Positions 32,406-40,077 of a stretch of DNA of 44,037 bases are shown piece after piece. Numbering within the stretch: the stretch's first letter is position 1; each line of letters begins with the position of its first letter. The position numbers and the translations under genes are program-made. This DNA is from Mesorhizobium sp. M7A.F.Ca.US.006.01.1.1 (lineage in GTDB: Bacteria; Pseudomonadota; Alphaproteobacteria; Rhizobiales; Rhizobiaceae), in the NCBI RefSeq assembly GCF_003997935.1, contig NZ_RZQL01000022.1, forward strand, positions 1 to 44,037, written 5' to 3'. The notes beneath the pieces are model-generated. The model searched no databases, had not been told where the DNA came from, and saw nothing but the letters and a program-made list of their open reading frames with translations.

Positions 32406-33968
32406 TCAGTTGCTCGTTTGAGCGAGGCTGTCGATCAAACCCGGCTGCTTTACGCCGGGCGGAATGGCGGCAAAGCTGATCGCCACGGGTGGCGCCCTGA
32501 GCGACCAGTCGAAAAGAACGGTCTTGACCGGGATGTTGCCCAGCCACGCCAGCAGCCGAGGTGGCACGCCGCTCCCGGGCCAGACCAGGAGCATGCCGTG
32601 ATCGCGCAGCCGCTGGCTGGTGATCCAGGGGGCGAGCCGCATGTCGAGGTCGGTGAAGATCGACGGCTTGTCATAGGCGTTGAGGCCCGCCAGCAACGCG
32701 ATACGAGTATCGCCGCCGACGATGTCGAGCCGACCGGGCACCGCCGCGTGCCAGACGGCCTCGGCTTCGTCTGAAATCTGCCGCGCCGGCCAGCACACGG
32801 CGTCCATGCGCCCACGCAAATTGCAACTCGTCCAGCGGATGCCCGCATAGGCACCGGACATGCCGATGATGCAGACGAACGCGCAGATCGCCAGCCGTCG
32901 CATCTCGACGGCGCCGAGCCGATGACCCAGCAAGGCGAGCGCCACAACGCCGGCAAGATTGTACATCGGCGCGCCCCAGGCCTCGCCTGCGCCGGTGAAC
33001 AGCGACGCCACCATGACGAGGACCGCCGGGCCAACCCCCATCCACAAGAGATAGACCAGCGTGCCGCGCCCGACGGGCTTTTGCGGCGGGAGCGAGCGCC
33101 GCAGCAGCCCTGATATCGCCAGCACAAGAAGAAAGCCGCAGAGTCCGGCCATCTGGACGCCGATATAATATAAGCGGGAGCGATGGGCCAGCACCCACTG
33201 ATCGCGGCCGGCGACATAAGTCAGCGGCAGGAAATTGATGCGGTAGAGCTGGACGGCCAGCGGCGCGGCGACGGCGAGGAAAACCGCGAGCCCAAGCCAG
33301 GGCCAGGGCGTGGCGAGCCGATTGCGTGCCCGTGCGTCCGACAACAGCCAGACCGTCCCGAAAAGCAACAGCAGCCCGGTGGAAAACTTGGCGTAGAGCC
33401 CGACGCCCGACACCAGTCCGAGCGCCAGCCACCAGCCCGGCCCACCGCCACGGCCTGCACGCCACAACAGCCAGCAGATGGCGGCCCAGAAGGGCATCTG
33501 CGCGTAGTCATGATTGAACTGCGGTGTCGGCCAGCCGAAGAAATACAATGACGGCATCAAAAGCACGGCGGCCAGCGCGCGGGTTCTCCCGAGCATGTCG
33601 CGGCCCAGCAGGTAGACGAAGACGAAGGTCGCCGAGACGACAAGCTGGGCGAGCAGATATTGCGGCCAGCGGAACGATCCGGTCAGAAGATGGCTGATCT
33701 CGAGCAGCCAGCCGGGAAGCTGCGGATGCTTGTAGGTCAAAAGCACCCATTCGCGGCCCCACATGAAGCTCTCGACGACATCGCCGGGCGGGGCGGCATC
33801 GACAAGCGCCGGCACCACGGTCCAGCACAGGATCTGCGCCAGGCATAAAAGCGCCAAGCCGGCTTCTGGATAGCGCGTCAGCCCCGGCCAGATCGACGAC
33901 TGCCAGTCGCCTGGAACAGAACTGCCGACCGGCAGCCAACCGTTCATGGGTTCGTCGATTCGCGTCAT
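32406..33968 (-). CDS. GT39/ArnT-type membrane glycosyltransferase
   Basis: Inner-membrane protein of 520 residues with about 11 helices. The first periplasmic loop has DAAPPGDVVESFMWGREW and then YKHPQLPGWLLEISH, the acidic and HPPLP-like motifs of the ArnT/PMT dolichyl- or undecaprenyl-phosphate sugar transferases; QFNHDYAQMPFWAA follows. The C-terminal 150 residues form a soluble periplasmic domain (LLAGLNAYDKPSIFTDLD). It probably transfers a sugar from a polyprenyl carrier to a cell-envelope lipid or polysaccharide. It has no co-directional partner gene, so the acceptor is unknown. Confidence 0.8.
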   Translation of the reverse strand: MTRIDEPMNGWLPVGSSVPGDWQSSIWPGLTRYPEAGLALLCLAQILCWTVVPALVDAAPPGDVVESFMWGREWVLLTYKHPQLPGWLLEISHLLTGSFRWPQYLLAQLVVSATFVFVYLLGRDMLGRTRALAAVLLMPSLYFFGWPTPQFNHDYAQMPFWAAICWLLWRAGRGGGPGWWLALGLVSGVGLYAKFSTGLLLLFGTVWLLSDARARNRLATPWPWLGLAVFLAVAAPLAVQLYRINFLPLTYVAGRDQWVLAHRSRLYYIGVQMAGLCGFLLVLAISGLLRRSLPPQKPVGRGTLVYLLWMGVGPAVLVMVASLFTGAGEAWGAPMYNLAGVVALALLGHRLGAVEMRRLAICAFVCIIGMSGAYAGIRWTSCNLRGRMDAVCWPARQISDEAEAVWHAAVPGRLDIVGGDTRIALLAGLNAYDKPSIFTDLDMRLAPWITSQRLRDHGMLLVWPGSGVPPRLLAWLGNIPVKTVLFDWSLRAPPVAISFAAIPPGVKQPGLIDSLAQTSN

Positions 33969-34245
33969 GCGGTGGATAAATCACATCGGACGGTTTTTCG
34001 AACAGCCCAGAACTCGAAGCTTACGAAAATGTATACTTGGGCGACCACGGCAAAACCAAGATTGAGGCAGAGTTTCGCGCCACCATGCCGCCTCTCCCGT
34101 CATCACATGCCAGCAAGACAACAATGGAACACGCCATCCCGCAGCACCCTGAACATGCCGGGCATGGCGCATTGGGCCGGATTGCGGCAGGCGTCGCCTA
34201 AGCCTGAGCGGTTCCCGTCCCAAAAAAGCATCCAGGATTTGAAAA
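33969..34245. other. Non-coding stretch with no recognised element
   Basis: Lies between the divergent glycosyltransferase gene and the frameshifted membrane-protein gene. Open frames here lack coding character; it presumably carries both promoters. Confidence 0.4.
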
Positions 34246-34954
34246 ATGCGCCACCACCATGCCGTCATTCACTACCGTGCGCTCGATTTCTGGATGGCCC
34301 GCGCAGCCGTTCTCGTCATCATCTGCCTGCAGCTTCTGGTCATCAACAATCTCTCATTCGGGCCGCGCTGGCTGGCGCCCGCGCTGGAGGCCGCCCTGCT
34401 GGTGCCCTTGTCCGTGGCCACCGCCTGGACACAGGCCGCCACCCGGAAGGCGGTCGAGGACCACGAGTGGCATGCGATCGGCCAGTTTCGGGTCATGATC
34501 CGCAGAACAGCCCTGACCATGACCGCCATCATCAGCATCATGAATTGCGGTTCGCTGGTCCTGCTGGTGCGTGCCTTGCTGGAGGGCCATGCCGGCAACA
34601 GCGGTACGACGCTGCTGATCGACGCACTCAACATCTGGGTCACCAACGTCATCGTCTTTGCCTTGTGGTTCTGGAGCACCGATCGCGGCGGCCCGCCGAC
34701 CTGCGGTCTCGTCAAGCTCGCACAGGCCGACTTCCTGTTCGCGCAGATGACGTTGAACGACCGTGAACTCCGAGATTGGCTGCCCGGCTTCGTCGAATTA
34801 CTTCTTCCTCGCCTTCACCAATGCGACCGCATTTTCGCCCACCGATACCTTGCCCCTTTCCCAGCGCGCCAAGCTGCTGATGATGGCCGAGGCCATGATC
34901 TCGCTGCTGACCATCGCGCTGGTCGCGGCACGCGCGGTCAACCTCCTCGCTTGA
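34246..34954 (+). pseudogene. Hypothetical membrane protein interrupted by a one-base frameshift
   Basis: The first frame (from ATG 34246) encodes four hydrophobic segments (for example RAAVLVIICLQLLVINNL and IWVTNVIVFALWFW) up to DFLFAQM and GFVE. From about 34795 the meaningful frame is the next one, giving NYFFLAFTNATAFSPTDTLP, then QRAKLLMMAEAMISLLTIAL and the stop at 34954. Removing one A from GTCGAATTAC would give a continuous GFVDYFFLAF. The second half resembles the pore-like end of DUF1345 or two-helix channel proteins, but that is uncertain. A hairpin terminator follows 16 bases later. It could be an inactivated gene or a sequence error. Confidence 0.65.
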
Positions 34955-34970
34955 TCGGCCCGACATGCGA

Positions 34971-35005
34971 AAATAGCCCGCCCGGCGAACCGGAACGGGC
35001 TATTT
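34971..35005. terminator. Bidirectional intrinsic terminator
   Basis: AAATAGCCCG (34971-34980) pairs with CGGGCTATTT (34996-35005), with an inner CCGG/CCGG pair in the 15-base loop. It separates two convergent genes. Its core is almost the same as those of the hairpins at 24799 and 35588. Confidence 0.75.
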
Positions 35006-35040
35006 AGGGTTGTCTTCGACGGTTCGATGCAGCGCCGGAC

Positions 35041-35355
35041 TTAGTGGCGCTTGCCCAGCCTGTAGCTGTTGCCGCCCAGCAGGTTGACGCCGAGCCCGCT
35101 CAGAACGCCACCGACGATGTTGGTCTTGTTACCGTTCAGAATGCCTGAGACGACATTGCCGCTCAGGATGTTGTTGCCGCTGAGCACGTCGTTCAGCGCG
35201 GTGATCTTGCCAAGGTCGATGGGCGGCGAAACATTGATCAGGCTGCCCGAATTGCCTCCCCAGCCGCCCGAACCTCCGCACCCACAACCCGCTTCGGCGG
35301 CTCCAACGGACGATGCAACTGCGACAGCGGCGAAAATAACAGTGAACTTGTTCAC
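35041..35355 (-). CDS. Small exported Gly/Asn-rich protein
   Basis: A 104-residue protein with a clear signal peptide (MNKFTVIFAAVAVASSVGAA, cut near AEA-GC). The mature start is cysteine/glycine-rich (GCGCGGSGGWGG) and the rest is a low-complexity L/N/G region with loose repeats (ALNDVLSGNNILSGNVVSG, then ILNGNKTNIVGGVLSGLG), which could form a beta-solenoid or surface polymer. The start is GTG 35355 with GGGAG 9 bases upstream. Function is unknown. The AT-rich region to its right probably carries its promoter. Confidence 0.7.
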   Translation of the reverse strand: MNKFTVIFAAVAVASSVGAAEAGCGCGGSGGWGGNSGSLINVSPPIDLGKITALNDVLSGNNILSGNVVSGILNGNKTNIVGGVLSGLGVNLLGGNSYRLGKRH

Positions 35356-35587
35356 GAAAGCTACTCCCGTTTGATGATGGAGATGGCTTCCGTCTTCTGT
35401 GGTCTACCTCTTGCTTAACAATATATGAACAATTAATCCGCTCAAGTCTTTATGTATTATCGGCGCGTCCATCAAAAATTAACAATAATCATTATGCATA
35501 ACCGACATGATTAACTTGCTTGTGACAACAGGCGATGACGAGACCGGTCAGCTCGAATGCCGTTCAGCAATGGCCGATCGGAAATAC
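35356..35587. other. AT-rich intergenic region
   Basis: Markedly richer in A and T than its surroundings (35400-35510), with many TTAA/ATTA runs, and no convincing ORF. It likely holds the promoter of the exported protein gene ending at 35355. The stretch 35621-35716 beyond the terminator also shows no gene. Confidence 0.4.
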
Positions 35588-35620
35588 AAAAAGCCCGCCC
35601 CGGCGTGAGCCGAAGCGGGC
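35588..35620 (-). terminator. Intrinsic terminator of the lysis cassette
   Basis: GCCCGC (35593-35598) pairs with GCGGGC (35615-35620), with inner CGGC/GCCG pairing; read leftward it is followed by TTTTTGTATTT. It lies about 100 bases beyond the last gene of the leftward phage-type cassette. Confidence 0.7.
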
Positions 35621-35716
35621 AGCGGTCGTTCCTGTAAATGAGAGCAGCGCCGCGCCAGGTCGCCCGCCTCGGTAATTCCGTCTGGCAGTAGCCAACAGGC
35701 GACGCGGTGCCAACAG

Positions 35717-36040
35717 CTACTCCTCCACCCCCGGCTTGAATCTCCGCACCACAAACTCGAACAGCACGTCCGAAATCCACATGGCGCAGACGCCGATCAG
35801 GAAGGCGGCCGCCAGCGTGGTGGTGTCGTCGGCGGGATCGGGCATCGGCAGGCCGGCGATCCTGGCGTAGGAAACCGCCGGCAGCGTCAGATATGCCGCC
35901 GCAAGCGCACCGCAGATCGGCGAGGCCACCATTTCGCGCAGCTTGTAGCGATGCCGCGACAGAGCGCGCAGAACGCCGCCGGCGAGACCCGCCGCCACGA
36001 CCGGTCCCTTGATGCCGAGCAGGTCGAAAAGATCGTTCAT
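35717..36040 (-). CDS. Holin-like small membrane protein of the lysis cassette
   Basis: A 107-residue protein with three hydrophobic segments (about 12-25, 40-60 and 75-98) and a charged C-terminus (RRFKPGVEE), a holin-like topology. ATG 36040 shares its first base with the last base of the o-spanin-like gene's stop; an overlapping ATG at 36043 is the alternative. It is last in a five-gene leftward block with endolysin and spanins. It has no recognised domain, so holin is a context-based call. Confidence 0.55.
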   Translation of the reverse strand: MNDLFDLLGIKGPVVAAGLAGGVLRALSRHRYKLREMVASPICGALAAAYLTLPAVSYARIAGLPMPDPADDTTTLAAAFLIGVCAMWISDVLFEFVVRRFKPGVEE

Positions 36041-36225
36041 CATGGCCTCCAGCCGCAAAGTTTCTGGCCCTTTTCGTTGTGAGCCAGGATCGCCGCTACC
36101 GACGCGTCGGAAAGGGCCGCCGCCTCTGCCCTTGTCGGCCGGATGGGATGCCCGGCCGCGCAGAACGATCCGCCTGATGTGGTGCAGCCGGCCAGCAGGA
36201 GCGAGAGCGCTATGATTTTGACCAT
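36040..36225 (-). CDS. Small lipoprotein, o-spanin-like (Rz1 type)
   Basis: A 61-residue lipoprotein: the signal MVKIIALSLLLAG is followed by the lipid-attachment Cys (C14), and the mature part contains two further cysteines and ends KLCGWRP. Its start overlaps the end of the preceding i-spanin-like gene by 16 bases in another frame, the typical overlapped layout of phage Rz/Rz1 genes. In phages the outer-membrane o-spanin joins the inner-membrane i-spanin to fuse the membranes in the last step of lysis. The proline-rich character of classical Rz1 is weak here. Confidence 0.6.
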   Translation of the reverse strand: MVKIIALSLLLAGCTTSGGSFCAAGHPIRPTRAEAAALSDASVAAILAHNEKGQKLCGWRP

Positions 36226-36443
36226 CTGGCCAGCCTCCCCCTGTTGTCGTCCGGCGCCCGGCCGGCGACGGCATCGTCGATCTTCTGGGCTTCGGTGCGC
36301 GCCGCGGCGTCGGCGGCATCCTGCCTGGCCTTCTGGCTGGCCTTGCCCTTGGCATAAGCTGTCCAGATACCGGCAAGCGCGGCGCCCATTGCCAGAAGAT
36401 ACGGCCAGGCCTGGCCAAGCAGCGCGAGGGTGAGTGTTCCCAT
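36210..36443 (-). CDS. Small membrane-anchored protein, i-spanin-like (Rz type)
   Basis: A 77-residue protein with one N-terminal membrane helix (about residues 9-28, GQAWPYLLAMGAALAGIW) and then a charged helical domain (KGKASQKARQDAADAAARTE), as in i-spanins with a periplasmic coiled coil. ATG 36443 is chosen because the membrane helix begins there. It is 1 base after the holin-like gene and overlaps the lipoprotein gene. Shorter than most i-spanins. Confidence 0.55.
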   Translation of the reverse strand: MGTLTLALLGQAWPYLLAMGAALAGIWTAYAKGKASQKARQDAADAAARTEAQKIDDAVAGRAPDDNRGRLARWSKS

Positions 36444-36444
36444 C

Positions 36445-36663
36445 TCATGTCTCCTTGGCCGGCGGCGCGACCATGCCGCGCGGCCCGTCACGCACCGCGT
36501 TGATGATGATCTTGGCAAGGGCTATGGCGCCGCTGATCTGAAGCGCGGTGCGGTCGCTCACCCCGAGCAGCGTCCAGTCGAAGCCGGCGAGTGCGCCGCC
36601 GCAGATGATGGCGATCAGCGTGTTGAGGAGATTGTGCAGCGCATTGGTGTTGAACCATCTCAT
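36445..36663 (-). CDS. Holin-like small membrane protein
   Basis: A 72-residue protein with a central hydrophobic segment (NLLNTLIAIICGGALAGF, about 11-28) and an amphipathic second one (QISGAIALAKIIINAV), then a basic end (RDGPRG). Its ATG overlaps the endolysin stop (ATGA at 36660-36663). Position directly after the endolysin suggests a holin or antiholin. Confidence 0.55.
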   Translation of the reverse strand: MRWFNTNALHNLLNTLIAIICGGALAGFDWTLLGVSDRTALQISGAIALAKIIINAVRDGPRGMVAPPAKET

Positions 36664-37370
36664 CGAAACAGGCTCCCCAAAAAATCGGCGACCTGATGCC
36701 GGAAGGCCGCGAGCGCTCCGGCCATGAGAACGAGGATGCCGGCCGCGGCAGCCGCCTTGCCGCCAGGCGCCGGCGGCACGGGCTGGATCGACGACGCCCC
36801 ATTGGCCAATGTTTCGACCCTGAGCGGCGGCGCCGCGGTCACCGGTGCCGCCGGGCGCTGCGCCGACATCAGCAGGGCCTGAACCCGCACCGACCTGACC
36901 CGATCCGACCAGCCGCGCCCGAATGTCGCCCATGTCGGCAACCGCTTGAAGAACGCCAGCCGCGCATCGCAAAGCGCATCGATGGTCACACCGGCCGGCT
37001 TTGCCTTGGCCGCCGCGACGGTGACCGGTCCGATCCGCCCGTCCTGCGCAACGCCGACGGCCGCCTGCAAATATTTGACTGCCCGGCCAGGCCCGCTGTT
37101 GACGGCGAAATCGAACACCGCATGGTCGACGCCATCGGGCAATTCGGCGCCGAGCACAGCATCCCAGTAGAAGCGGCGATAGACGGTGGCGAGCTGCGCG
37201 TCGCTGATCGCGCGCAGATCCGCCTTTGTCGCGTCGGCCTTCACATAGCGGCGGAAGCTGGCAAGCGTCACGCCCTTCATGGTGGCGCCGCCGGGATCAG
37301 CCGGATTGTCCGACCACCCGCCTTCCGATTTGAGAACAAGCGCAAGCGCCCGCGCGAAGTTGCGGTCCAT
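36660..37370 (-). CDS. GH108-family endolysin (N-acetylmuramidase) with C-terminal membrane anchor
   Basis: A phage-type muramidase of 236 residues. The GH108 motif EGGWSDNPADPGGATMKGVT holds the catalytic E16; then FYWDAVLGAELPDGVDHAVFDFAVNSG, and a peptidoglycan-binding-3 segment (AVGVAQDGRIGPVTVAA). The C-terminal tail is Pro/Ala-rich and includes a membrane segment (about 208-226), which is less usual and could tether the enzyme. ATG 37370 is chosen for the family start, with AAAGGA 6-8 bases upstream. It heads the leftward lysis cassette. Confidence 0.87.
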   Translation of the reverse strand: MDRNFARALALVLKSEGGWSDNPADPGGATMKGVTLASFRRYVKADATKADLRAISDAQLATVYRRFYWDAVLGAELPDGVDHAVFDFAVNSGPGRAVKYLQAAVGVAQDGRIGPVTVAAAKAKPAGVTIDALCDARLAFFKRLPTWATFGRGWSDRVRSVRVQALLMSAQRPAAPVTAAPPLRVETLANGASSIQPVPPAPGGKAAAAAGILVLMAGALAAFRHQVADFLGSLFR

Positions 37371-37501
37371 GGTGTTTCCTTTCCGCCCTTCCGGGCAGTT
37401 GTTCAGTTTCGGGTTTGGATTTGGTTGGCGTTGTCCGGCTTGATCGCCTTGCCGCGAATCGGTTTGCGGCTGTAGAACGGTCATGCTTCGGGGGTGCTGG
37501 G

Positions 37502-38332
37502 ATGAGAAACTACGTCGGCGCGGTCCAACGTTTTGCCTTCGAGCGTCTAGCGGCAGCGATAGACCGACGATGGAACAACGACCCGCTTGGCTCCCGCATT
37601 CGAGCTTCCAAGGAAGAATACTTGCGGCTTTTCGAGATAGCGCGGCGAGTAGAGTATCCGGAGATTGACCGGCTGGAGGCCGACACCGGCTTCGCTATCG
37701 ACCGCGAATGGCTCGACAATCTGGCCCTGCATACGCAGATCACCATCAAGAAGAGCACCTTGGCTTACCCGCACGGCCGAGTGCTCTACAGCCTTTTACG
37801 ACGCGAGCTTGCGAGTAACCCGCGACCGTTCACCACCATTGTCGAGACCGGCACAGCGCGCGGTTTCTCATCACTCTGTATGGCAAAGGCTTTGGACGAC
37901 GCTGGCGCTGCCGGCCACGTCATCACTCTGGACGTGCTGTCGCATAACCATCGGTTCTACTGGAACTGCATCGATGATCACGACGGGCGCAAGTCGCGCG
38001 CGGAACTCCTCCAACCGTGGCAGTCTTTGTCAGATCGGATGGTGTTTCTTCAGGGCGATTCCCTTGTCCAATTGCCGAAAGTCGGAGTGAACAGAATCCA
38101 TTTCGCCTTCATCGATGCGCAGCACACAACGAAAAATGTCTTACTCGAATATCGGGCGGTTTCTGAGCTGCAACAAGCGGGAGACGTGATCGTTTTCGAC
38201 GATGTCACACCAGGGCAGTTTGACGGCGTCGTGAAAGCGATAGAGCAGATCGAGAAGCAAGGGCAGTATGGTATGCGTCGGCTCGTGGCATCAGACACAC
38301 GGGCCTATGCGTGGGGCACAAGACGCCGATGA
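37502..38332 (+). CDS. Class I SAM-dependent methyltransferase (Methyltransf_24 type)
   Basis: Protein of 276 residues. The SAM-binding motif I is TTIVETGTARGFSSLCMAKAL (VETGTARG) and the following strand HVITLDVL carries the acidic ribose-binding residue; FAFIDAQHTTKNV and DVIVFDDVTPG fit motifs of the Methyltransf_24/cephalosporin-hydroxylase group, which often modify surface glycans. ATG 37502 is chosen because a GGGGG stretch lies upstream and the frame before it overlaps the divergent endolysin promoter. It is divergent from the lysis cassette and convergent with the EpsG-like gene. Confidence 0.78.
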   Translation: MRNYVGAVQRFAFERLAAAIDRRWNNDPLGSRIRASKEEYLRLFEIARRVEYPEIDRLEADTGFAIDREWLDNLALHTQITIKKSTLAYPHGRVLYSLLRRELASNPRPFTTIVETGTARGFSSLCMAKALDDAGAAGHVITLDVLSHNHRFYWNCIDDHDGRKSRAELLQPWQSLSDRMVFLQGDSLVQLPKVGVNRIHFAFIDAQHTTKNVLLEYRAVSELQQAGDVIVFDDVTPGQFDGVVKAIEQIEKQGQYGMRRLVASDTRAYAWGTRRR

Positions 38333-38541
38333 GCCTCGCCTTCTTCGCTTACGGCGCAAATTAGGCCGGCAGCTCTTTGCGAATAGCGCTGCGATGGCAA
38401 CGATTCACTTCTAGCACATATTAAACGACTGCGGCCGGGACTATCTGCCGTTCAAACCTCCTGAACCAGATGCCATTCGGTGATCAAGGAAAATCCAAAG
38501 CAGGTGGCGGGAGTGAACCATAAGCAAGCCGTGGAAATGAG

Positions 38542-39552
38542 TCACGCTCCTTGCCAGCGACTGGACGAGTGAGTTTCAGTTCGCGAATTGGTGTGCCGAT
38601 AAAGACGGCGCGGAGCAATTAGGCGCGCATACAGCGTCACGAGCACCACCGGAAGCAAAAGCATCGGCATCATGGCGACCCGATTGTAGTAGGGTAGACC
38701 GCTCGCCAACATATATATGACGGTCATGAGGATACAAAATTTTCCTAAGCGCTCATCCGACTTCTTTGCGGCATTCTTGATCAGAAATACACATGCTACG
38801 CATTGAATTAGAGAGTATACAAAAAATAAGACCTTAAACCCAACCTGATAGTTCAAAAACATATCAGTTGAGTACTTGTTATATATTCCTGCACTCGACA
38901 AAATAGGAGTTATTATTATACTTGATAAGCCAGATATAGAATTTGTAATGTATCCGGCGAAAATAATTGCAACCACACCAACGATCAGCTTTTCTGAACG
39001 CGGAACGAAATCCGCTAAGGCATATACTGAAATAAACAGAACAGCGCTATAGTGGCTACCTATTGCCAAGGTGGCAAATAAAATCGCCCAATACCTCTTG
39101 CCGCCATTCAACGCGAGGAAGAATGCCAGAATGAAGATGAGCGAAAAGCCCTGCCGCAACGTGTTTTGACCCAACTGTTCAAACCATGGCAGCATGATCA
39201 GGCAGAGAGTCGACACGACACCAAGGATAAGACTATCGCTTTGCCTGACCGAGTAAAAATAGTAGGCTGAGATCATGATCATGCTGTTGGCTAGCATGCT
39301 ATCAGAGATCGAAAATCCCAGATTGGCATAAATCCAATGCATGGCTATGAACACAGGCTCATGCGCTACAGCCGTCATATAGACTAAGAAAGTTGCCCTT
39401 GTCGCATATGCGAAATCTCTCGAGTAGGCGACGATATCACCTTCCAAAGCATACGAGGCATAGTTCGCGTAGTCTGTTTGAGAAGCCGCGAAGAAGAGCA
39501 CCGGGGCCAGAAAGAGCAAGGTTGGGAACCAGGGTCGGCGAAAAGGCCGCAT
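38542..39552 (-). CDS. EpsG/Wzy-like polysaccharide polymerase membrane protein, AT-rich
   Basis: Inner-membrane protein of 336 residues with about ten helices. DYANYASYALEGDI after the first helix and the loop GQNTLRQGFSLIFILAFFLAL (an NxxRQG-type motif) are typical of EpsG-family polysaccharide polymerases. Its base composition (many ATA, AAT, TTA codons, 38690-39330) is far more AT-rich than its neighbours, suggesting recent transfer. ATG 39552 is chosen because AAGAGG lies 7 bases upstream; ATG 39588 has no ribosome site. It may polymerise an O-antigen or exopolysaccharide, a possible phage-receptor change. Confidence 0.75.
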   Translation of the reverse strand: MRPFRRPWFPTLLFLAPVLFFAASQTDYANYASYALEGDIVAYSRDFAYATRATFLVYMTAVAHEPVFIAMHWIYANLGFSISDSMLANSMIMISAYYFYSVRQSDSLILGVVSTLCLIMLPWFEQLGQNTLRQGFSLIFILAFFLALNGGKRYWAILFATLAIGSHYSAVLFISVYALADFVPRSEKLIVGVVAIIFAGYITNSISGLSSIIITPILSSAGIYNKYSTDMFLNYQVGFKVLFFVYSLIQCVACVFLIKNAAKKSDERLGKFCILMTVIYMLASGLPYYNRVAMMPMLLLPVVLVTLYARLIAPRRLYRHTNSRTETHSSSRWQGA

Positions 39553-39796
39553 TCGGATGCCTCTTTGATTCTCAACAAGACGTGCCATATAGATTCGTTG
39601 TTGTCATGTGAAATGCAAAGTGCTGATGCTCGCCAAGTAAAACTGACGGCAAGGGCCACGCGACCTCGGTGGGTATGGCCCTTGTTCGTGGTGACAGCGA
39701 GATGCGTCACCGCCCTAATCGGCGGTCTCGATCCGACAGATTGCGTGCATCAAAGTCTTGCTTGTGCCAGCGGAATTTGAATTTACAGTCACAACA
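39553..39796. other. Intergenic stretch, no gene seen
   Basis: Upstream of the EpsG-like gene and downstream of the broken tail-fibre fragment. No RNA gene, repeat or convincing frame was found; the stretch 40011-40077 is likewise featureless. Confidence 0.4.
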
Positions 39797-40010
39797 TCAC
39801 TGGGGTCCAGATATGCTCCAGCCGAGCTTGCAGGGGCGCCGCCATAGCCCTTCGCCCGCCGTATAGATGCCGTTCTGCGCCTTGTCGGCCTAGCTCTTGA
39901 CTAGGACGCGGTCACCCACGTTCGCCACCACTCCCTCGATGGCCCTGAAGACCGGAGAGCGCAATGTTGGCGGTCGTCGCCAGACAGGCGCCCGCACGCT
40001 TGGGCCTGAG
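39797..40010 (-). pseudogene. Phage tail-fibre N-terminal fragment with frameshift and nonsense codon
   Basis: Read leftward, one frame gives LATTANIALSGLQ and the next gives AIEGVVANVGDRVLVK-S-stop-ADKAQNGIYTAGEGLW. Together they match the common tail-fibre pattern TTANIxLSGLQxIDGVxxxxGDRVLVKNQTDxxxNGIY. One extra G in CAGGGCCATC (about 39944) breaks the frame, and TAG stands where NQ would have CAG. It lies 67 bases beyond the tail-spike gene on the same strand and is clearly non-functional. I know the motif from phage tail proteins, not from a search. Confidence 0.7.
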
Positions 40011-40077
40011 GGTCAGTCGTCAGACGGTATCAGCGGCGGTTGGGGCGGCACAGGCCGCGTCGGGCCTCTCGGCAGCA

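Noticed and set aside
31755..34715. Possible larger biosynthetic cluster for the leader-like peptide
   Set aside because: MsrA and the GT39-like gene have their own spacing and no cyclase, protease or PqqD-like gene is present, so membership is not supported.
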